From: Mallotus nudiflorus
Lineage: Eukaryota > Streptophyta > Magnoliopsida > Malpighiales > Euphorbiaceae
DNA: 64,000 bases
Assembly (NCBI GenBank): GCA_947683625.1
Contig: CANTUR010000005.1
Location: forward strand, 310,001 to 374,000
Direction: 5' to 3'
The translations under genes were made by a program, and so were the position numbers. A model generated the notes under the pieces. That model was not told the origin of the DNA, ran no database searches, and saw only the letters and a program-made list of their open reading frames with translations. This document shows, piece after piece, positions 57,551 through 64,000 of the stretch (position 1 is the stretch's first letter; every line of letters begins with the position of its first letter).

Positions 57551-58991
57551 TGTTGGGTTATATGATACAAACATAGCAGAAAAATTAAAAAATTATCATG
57601 TTCCCATCCCTAGATCCATGTAATTTGATTACTTGATAAAATCTAGGGTTCAAGAATCTCACCAAGACTCAGAAGAGGCAATATTTTCTGGAAGGATGAG
57701 AGGAGGTTCACACCAGTGACACCTTACCTTGAGCTTTTTGCTTTGGTTGTTCAGATTTAGACGTCTCCAAAAGGATGCGTCCTCTATAGGTATCCACACA
57801 AACAGCCCTTCATAAAAATGAATTGGAGTGTGTGCTATTAACCTTCTTGATGGTCTTACAAATCAAGAACAAAATAAAAACTCTGTCTTTGTTTTTCTAA
57901 GAAGAAAGAAAACAAATTTGGAGGTAGGAAAAACAAGTATGGTTAAACCCTAGAGAATATAACATATTTATAGACTCCAAATTAAGGTTTCACCTACCAA
58001 TGACCTTTTGGTAATTTCCATTTATTATATTCTGATTTTGTTTAAAAACAAATCAGAAATAACATCTTATTTATTTATTTAAAATAACATTTTTCTTAAA
58101 TAAATAAACAAATAAATAAAACACTTTAATTATTTATTTCCACAGAGTTAATTTTGGGCTTATTAAACCCATAATCATTTTTTGCCTTGTTCTAAGTATG
58201 TGACCCTATAGGTTCACATAACATTGGTAGTGGGCCTAAATCTCTATTTAGGCCTACAAGTCATAAGTGGTCTCTAGCAAGACATTATGACTACCCATGT
58301 GAAGTCAATAATCTGACATAACCTAATTACAGTGAATTTTATTGTCCCTTTATCACATGATATCTTAATTGAACATAAGGCATAGAATGTCATCCTTATA
58401 TAATTCAATATTATAACTTGATTCTAAGCAGACAGAAAATGATAACTCTTTATCAATTCATTTCAGCATGGCCATGCATTTTCCTTCAGTCTATCTTATC
58501 AAGGGGCCCATAGATATCTTTCTCATATTAATGAGGGATAAATTCCTTCTGAATCACTCATATTCCTCACATAACTAATTTCATATCCAACAACATCCAA
58601 TTTAATTGTTCAGTTAAAGATAATGTTAGAATGTGTCAAAACATAAAATAGCTATATAGAAATCCATGATGATTTCAGGGTCACAGGATCGAAACAAAAT
58701 TAATGTGATGAGAAATACTCATGACAATAATCTATATAGTCTTTTCATTGTGGGTCAATTCAGTACATGATCTCTCATCATGTACCTATGAGTTGACTTA
58801 ATATCTCATATTCATGATTAGTAAAACATAACCATCAGTCAACATCATACTAGCCTTAATACTTTAATATTTATATAATGAATAAATGGCTAGGGATAAT
58901 TAGAATATAAGTCTTATTTTAATCTAAGGGTTTTACTATCAAGTCACATACTTTATGGCCTTAGTAAGAATTAACCATTCATATAATTATC
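57551..58991 (-). mobile_element. LARD-like element: 3' LTR (copy B, truncated)
   Basis: Closely similar to solo LTR A and copy C from TGTTGGG on. It stops at ATAATTATCAT, so about 95 bp of LTR at the right end, and the polypurine tract beyond, are missing. With copy C it bounds one minus-strand element. Confidence 0.85.
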
Positions 58992-60154
58992 ATTGGCAGC
59001 TAGTTCCTTAGGGATGGGTTGATCAAGGATGTATTCCTTTCTCTTATGCCTAAGAAAAATTCTTATATTTTTGTACTAGTTAAGAAAGTTAGTCCCATTG
59101 AGCTTATCCTTCTCAAGGATCAATTATAGTGACATGGTAGGTGTAGTGTTTGAAGTCATTATCTACAATAAATATATGCAAAGTCCATTCAGTATTTTTA
59201 TTAAATATGTATAAGGCATACTTAAAAACTCCCACTAAATTTACTTAAATCAATAACCCTCTAAGTTAATTTTCAAATTTTAGTGGGCCAAGATCCATAT
59301 TTCACCATACTCTAAGTGAGCTTTGGCTCATCACCTAAAATATGGTTATTTAGGTAGACAACTCTTATCAATTACATCTCATGTAACTCTTGGATGGTAT
59401 AGGATTTTACATCACATGTCATGGCTAAAAATCCCATCTAATGTCCTAGGTTTAAAACCATTTTGATAACCTAGTTAAGTCAAACCATTTCAAACGTTTG
59501 GATAGCACCATTATCCAACTTGTCTTACTCGGATAAATTTATACACCCTGCTTTGGCAGGCCCATATATAATAATTTAAGGCTTGGCAAGTATTGAATTT
59601 ATGGGAGGCATTATAATGACTTAATATTAAATGAGGGTTCATTTTTATTTAATCTTATTTAGTTATTGTTATGTTGTATTGCATGGCATCATATGGCATC
59701 ACATACATAACAACTAAAATGAATGTGACATAGCATGGCCCAAATCTAAGTTGATCTTCATAAGCCAATATGAAGATCAAAGGTCAAACCTAGGTAATAT
59801 TACAATTACAAATTGAGCCTCTAACTTGGATCTCCATCTTCTACCATGGATCTCCTTCTTTGGTTCCCACCTTGGATCTCCATCCTGGGCCTCCAACTTG
59901 AATTTCACCATGGGTCTTGATTTACATAAATTATTGTAATTTATTCTACACTATTCTAATAAAATAAATACAATAAAACAAAAATGACTGGCAGGCCATA
60001 GTTAAAATTACAACCCATAAAAAATTAAATCCAATCACATTGGTCTAAGGGCCATGTTATGCACCATGCATTAAACAACAAACATGTATAACATAATAAT
60101 CTATTTGGTTAGCAAATCCAATTATTATGTTAAAAATAAAATAATGTGACAATT

Positions 60155-60350
60155 CTTTCGGGGTCAAAGGGTAGTGCCCCTTGTGGGGTCCTAGGGGCAG
60201 CGCCCCTAGTGGGGTTCTACAGGGTAGCACCCCTTGGCAAGGTCTAAGGGGCAACGCCCCTGGTGGGGTTTGGGGGTAGTGCCCCAGGTGGCAGTCCCAC
60301 TGACTGGCCTCCCTGGCAAGGTCCAAGGGTAGCAACCCAGGTGGCGGTCC
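60155..60350. repeat. GC-rich hairpin repeats (GGGGCAGCGCCCC type)
   Basis: About five to six variants of GGGGCAGCGCCCC, such as GGGGCAACGCCCC and GGGGGTAGTGCCCC, separated by TGGTGGGGT or TGGCAAGGTC, at a spacing of roughly 25-35 bp. Each is an inverted repeat. It is the most GC-rich spot in the window. An antisense frame at 60057-60335 is only the Leu/Pro/Arg-rich translation of these repeats. Confidence 0.85.
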
Positions 60351-61289
60351 CGTTGACAGTAAACACTTTACCTTAGCTCTTTGGTGAATTGCCTTTCAAA
60401 TTTCTAAACATTAACGAATTTTCATAATCAAATTACTATAAAATCAATTTTTTAAAAAATAGACAAAAATGCTCAATTAAAACAGCCACCTTAAAACCCT
60501 AATTTGCATCAAGGAAGCAACTAACCAATATTCGTAATCATATTACTGAATCAGCGGCTGCCTAAAAGACATCACTTTCTGTAAACATCTTACAGTCTGA
60601 AAAATCCATTCAAAACATATCAAAAATTATTTTTTTTAATTTTAAACAGATGCATCCATTAAGAAAACCATAATTTCTATAATCAAAATTATAGCTTGAA
60701 CGAATCTGTATAAAATAGATCCATTCTGCATAATCTATTTAACATTTAAACAGATTGCCCTTATCATAAAATCTGCATGATCACAAAATTTCTATTTCAA
60801 ATTTAATCAAAAACGATTTTCCTGATCAAAATAAAAAATGATTTTCCTAATTAAAACAGAAAAAAAAATATGTTGTTTCAATTAATCATATTATTCATAA
60901 TAGAATACATAATAGATATAAATCCTTAAGTGATTAGGTTTTCAAAAATAGAATTTCTATTTCATTAAATTGCATTAATAAAACATTATACTTAATTCAT
61001 TTTTCATAAAAACATTATACATAATTCATTTTTAGTAAAACAACATACTGAATTTTTTTTCATAAAACAGCATCTGAATTCATAAAATCAAAAACTGCTT
61101 TTAGTTTAATCATATTAAACCATTACAAACATTAATCAAATTAATGTTTAATTCCGTTTTCAAATAGATTACTAAGAATTGTCATAAAAAAAATCAAAAC
61201 CCTTTTTGATAATTTTGAATACCCTTTTCAAAATGAATTATAAACTCTAACATATATCACATATACACAGAATCAATTAATTGAATTAC

Positions 61290-61301
61290 AAGCTGATACC
61301 A
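61290..61301 (-). promoter_or_regulatory. LARD-like element primer-binding site
   Basis: Minus strand TGGTATCAGCTT, matching the first nine bases of TGGTATCAGAGC (initiator methionine tRNA), one base beyond the CCCAACA end of the LTR. It sets the orientation of the whole family. Confidence 0.8.
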
Positions 61302-61302
61302 C

Positions 61303-62836
61303 TGTTGGGTTACGTGATACAAATGCAGCGAAAAAATTAAAAATTTATCACGTTCCCATCCTTGGATCCATGTAATTCGACTACTTAATAAAATCTAGGG
61401 TTTCAAGAATCTCACCAAGACGTAGAAGAGGCAAGATTTTCTAGAAGGATGAGAGGAGGTTCACACCGGTGACACCTTACCTTGAGCTTTTTGCTTTGGT
61501 TTTTTGGATCTAGACATCTCCAAAAGGATGCTTCCTCTATAGGTATCCATACAAACAACCCTTCACAAAAATGAATTCGAGTGTGTGCTAGCAACCTTCT
61601 TGATTGTCTCACAAATCAAGAACAAAAGAAAAACTCTGTTTTTATTTTTCTAAAAAGAAAGAAAATGAATTTGGAGGTAGGAAAAACAAGTGTGTTTAAA
61701 CCCTAGAGAATATAACATATTTATAGACTCCAAATTAGGGTTTCACCTACTAATGACCTTTTGGTAATTTCCATTTATTATATTTTGATTTTGTTTAAAA
61801 AAAATCAGAAATAATATCTTATTTATTTATTTAAAATAACATTTATCTTAAATAAATAAATAAAACACTTTAATTATTTATTTCCATAGAGTTAATTTTA
61901 GGCTTATTAAACCCATAATAGTTTTTAGGCTTGTTCTAAGTGTGTGACCCTATAGGTTCAGATAACATTGGCAGTGGGCCTAAATCTCTATTTAGGCCTA
62001 CAAGTCATAAGTGGCCTCTAGCAAGACATTATGACTACCCAAGTCATACGAAGTCAATAATCTGACATAACCTAATTACAGTGAATTTTATTATCCCTTT
62101 ATCATATGATTCTTAATTCAACATAAGGCATAGAATGTCATCCTTATATAGTTCAATATTATGGCTTAATTCTAAGTAGATTGAAAATGATAACTCTTTA
62201 TGAATTCATTTCAGCATGGCCATGCATTTTCCTTCAATCTATCTTATCAAGGGGCCCATAGATATCTTTCTCATATTAATGAGGGATAAATTCCTTTTGA
62301 ATCACTCACATTCCTCACATAACTAATTTTATATCCAACAACATCCAATTTAATCGTCCGGTTAAAGACAATGTTAGAATGTGTCAAAACATAAAAATAG
62401 CTATGTAGAAATCCATGATGATTTCAAGGTCAAAGGATCGAAACAAAATTACTAAGATGAGAAATACTTATGTCAATAATCTATGTAGTCTTTTCATAGT
62501 GGGTCAATCCAGTACATGATCTCTCATCATGTACTAATGAGTTGACTTAATATCTCATATTCATGATTAGTAAAACATAACCATTAGTTAACATCATACT
62601 AGCCTTAATACTTTAATATTTATATAATGAATAAATGGCTAAGGATAATTAGAATATAACTTTTATTTTAATCTAAGGGTTTTACTATCAAGTCACATAC
62701 TTGATGGTCTTAGTAAGAATTAACCATTCATATAATTATTATAAAATCAAATGATAATAAAATACCTCTTTAAATTAATAAAATAATAAAGTCAATACAT
62801 AATCACAAATGATTGACCTAGTGCATATCACTAACA
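61303..62836 (-). mobile_element. LARD-like element: 5' LTR (copy C)
   Basis: About 1,534 bp with TGTTGGG and CTAACA ends, similar along its whole length to solo LTR A. The bases after its right end (ATATCATG) resume the E1 coding region. Next to TG and CA the flanks match as ATA (57548-57550 and 62837-62839), or as AATAT if the outer base of each LTR is counted. Confidence 0.88.
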
Positions 62837-64000
62837 ATATCATGTCACTAAAAGTGGAAAGAATTATAAAGCAGTTGAAAAGAAAACTGAGAGAGTCGTA
62901 GAAAGAGAAGAAATTAAAGATACTAAAATAGAGGAAAATCTAAAAGAAGATCTTATTTTGGAAAAGTTAAAGAAAGCTAAGGTAAATGTTAACATTTGGG
63001 AATTATTGATGCATTCAGGCAGTTATAGAAGAGCTCTTTTCAAAGCTTTATCAAACATGAACAATGAAATAACAGCCACACCTAAGGCTGTGGTGTCAAA
63101 GGTGACAGAAAAGAAACATGGGTTGGTAACATTCTCAAATGATGACCTGCCTTTGGAAGGGAGAAACCATAATAAGGAATTATTTATCCCAGTTGAGGTA
63201 AGGGGAAAGAGAACCAATTTTGCTATGGTTAATGATGGATCTACTATTGACGTATGTCCCTTGAAATTCTTACCTAATTTAGGTTTAAAGGCTAATGACC
63301 TAACAGATTCAAACCTCATAATTAAAGCCTATGATGACAGCACTAGGAATGTGGAGGGCTCATTCTAAGCTCTAGTTAAAATAAGACTTGTGGAATCAAC
63401 TATTGAGTTTACTGTGCTAGATATTGCAATCACTTATGCCTTATTGTTAGGAAGGCCATGGTTCCATGCTTTAGGAGGGGCTATGCATCAAAAAATAAAA
63501 TTCCTTCATGATGGAGAGGTTGTGACTATAGAAATCGAGACCAATGCTGCTATAACAGCCATACTGGACAAGCATAAGCAAATGTGTACACCCACTGGTT
63601 TCCAGATTACTAGGATATTTAATGGAACTGAAATGGATCCAAGAGTAGCAAAAATGATGGAGAGTATGAATTACCAGCTTGGGCAAGGGCTAGGGAAGAA
63701 TGATAAAGGAAGCCCTAGTCTCCTAGAGTTCAAAAGTCAAGGCAACATAACTAGTTTGGGTTATGTTGAAGAAACAAACCTGATAAGCAAAATAGCTAGA
63801 AAGAGGTTTAATGTTAAGCAAAGGAAGCTCTCAAAGAAAATTGGGCTGATAAGTGGGAATTTCATCAGGCCGAGGGAAGGCAAATACTATTTAGGAGCTA
63901 AGGAAACAATCAATGTTGCTAGAGGGGATGTTCCTGGGTTTGAGATCTTCAAGAAGTAGATTATGGAGAACTTAGTGAAAGATAACAATGAGGAAGTGAT
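62837..64000 (+). pseudogene. E1 protease and G-patch region
   Basis: Continuation of the E1 polyprotein beyond the inserted element, beginning HVTKSGKNYKAVEKK, then acidic sequence. The aspartic protease is at about 63170-63500: NHNKELFIPVEVRGKRTNFA, active-site MVNDGSTIDVCPLKFL, AYDDSTRNVEG, then EFTVLDIAITYALLLGRPWF and ALGGAMHQKIKFLHDG. The DGS triad replaces the usual D-S/T-G, as often in Tat elements. A G-patch motif (MESMNYQLGQGLGKNDKG) follows at about 63655-63710. A single in-frame TAA at 63366-63368 is the only stop between 62958 and 63959, so this is the least decayed coding stretch in the window. Pol lies beyond the right edge. Confidence 0.87.

Larger units (their letters stand above)
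58992..61302 (-). mobile_element. LARD-like element: noncoding interior
   Basis: About 2.3 kb without gag or pol motifs. Contains GGATCTCCATCTT-type short repeats (59820-59890), a GC-rich hairpin cluster (60155-60350) and AT-rich sequence up to the primer site. Since no protein is encoded, it would depend on another element. The first part (58992-59140) may be foreign, as the LTR edge is broken there. Confidence 0.6.

Noticed and set aside
60057..60335. A Pro/Leu/Gly-rich frame of 92 codons on the minus strand.
   Set aside because: Produced by the GGGGCAGCGCCCC-type repeats; no independent sign of coding.
61412..61612. A 66-codon minus-strand frame, with a related open stretch at 4904-5092 on the plus strand.
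   Set aside because: Both lie in copies of the same noncoding LTR, on opposite strands, and are not kept open in copy B.
1..64000. tRNA and rRNA genes, intact host genes, or organelle-derived insertions.
   Set aside because: None recognised on reading both strands. TGGTATC- and TGGCAAC-type motifs are primer sites next to LTRs and lack tRNA arms.

Overview
The window looks like heterochromatic, repeat-dominated DNA from a flowering-plant nuclear genome. It is strongly AT-rich by eye and holds no intact cellular gene. Nearly everything recognisable is a retrotransposon relic: Tat-type Ty3/gypsy elements, one Ty1/copia element, a short LINE piece, a hAT-type non-autonomous element and a large LTR family without coding capacity. 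I cannot name a species. Element labels E1 to E6 are mine.

Layout. 1-8197: E3, a minus-strand Tat-type element (gag, leader, tRNA primer site, long LTR), with a solo LTR carrying a perfect 5-bp target duplication inside its LTR (4822-6361). 8400-15360: E4, another minus-strand element (gag-protease, leader, primer site, LTR), with a solo LTR of a second family in its leader (12115-14034). 17129-21400: LTR-like DNA whose right end is an inverted copy of the E4 LTR end (E6). 22117-38174: a three-level nest. A hAT-like element with 8-bp target duplications holds a copia element (22531-37954), which holds a minus-strand Tat-type element E5 (23877-33245). E5 keeps its 3' LTR, polypurine tract, a large minisatellite-bearing 3' region and gag, but no recognisable pol. 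38370-38900: LINE reverse-transcriptase remnant. 39050-39760: two more minisatellites. 40319-42905: a decayed plant mobile domain (PMD) gene on the plus strand that still shows an intron. 43660-52318: E2, the most complete Tat-type element (minus strand; gag, linker, RT, two RNase H domains, integrase, leader, primer site, LTR). 52505-64000: E1, a plus-strand Tat-type element running off the right edge, split by a 5.3-kb minus-strand non-autonomous LTR element (57551-62836).

How it fits together. E1, E2, E3 and E4 share a primer-binding site and a conserved leader block although their LTRs differ. E1, E5 and the solo LTR at 12115-14034 share one LTR family, and E1 and E5 share gag features. 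The PMD gene lies antisense and directly downstream of E2 pol, where antisense extra ORFs are known in Tat-lineage elements. The E5 tandem arrays lie between the internal region and the polypurine tract, a place known to generate satellite DNA. These two, plus the nest and the conserved leader block, are the parts most worth a second look. All coding regions except the E1 protease segment carry many stops or frameshifts, so boundaries are approximate unless terminal motifs or target duplications fix them.
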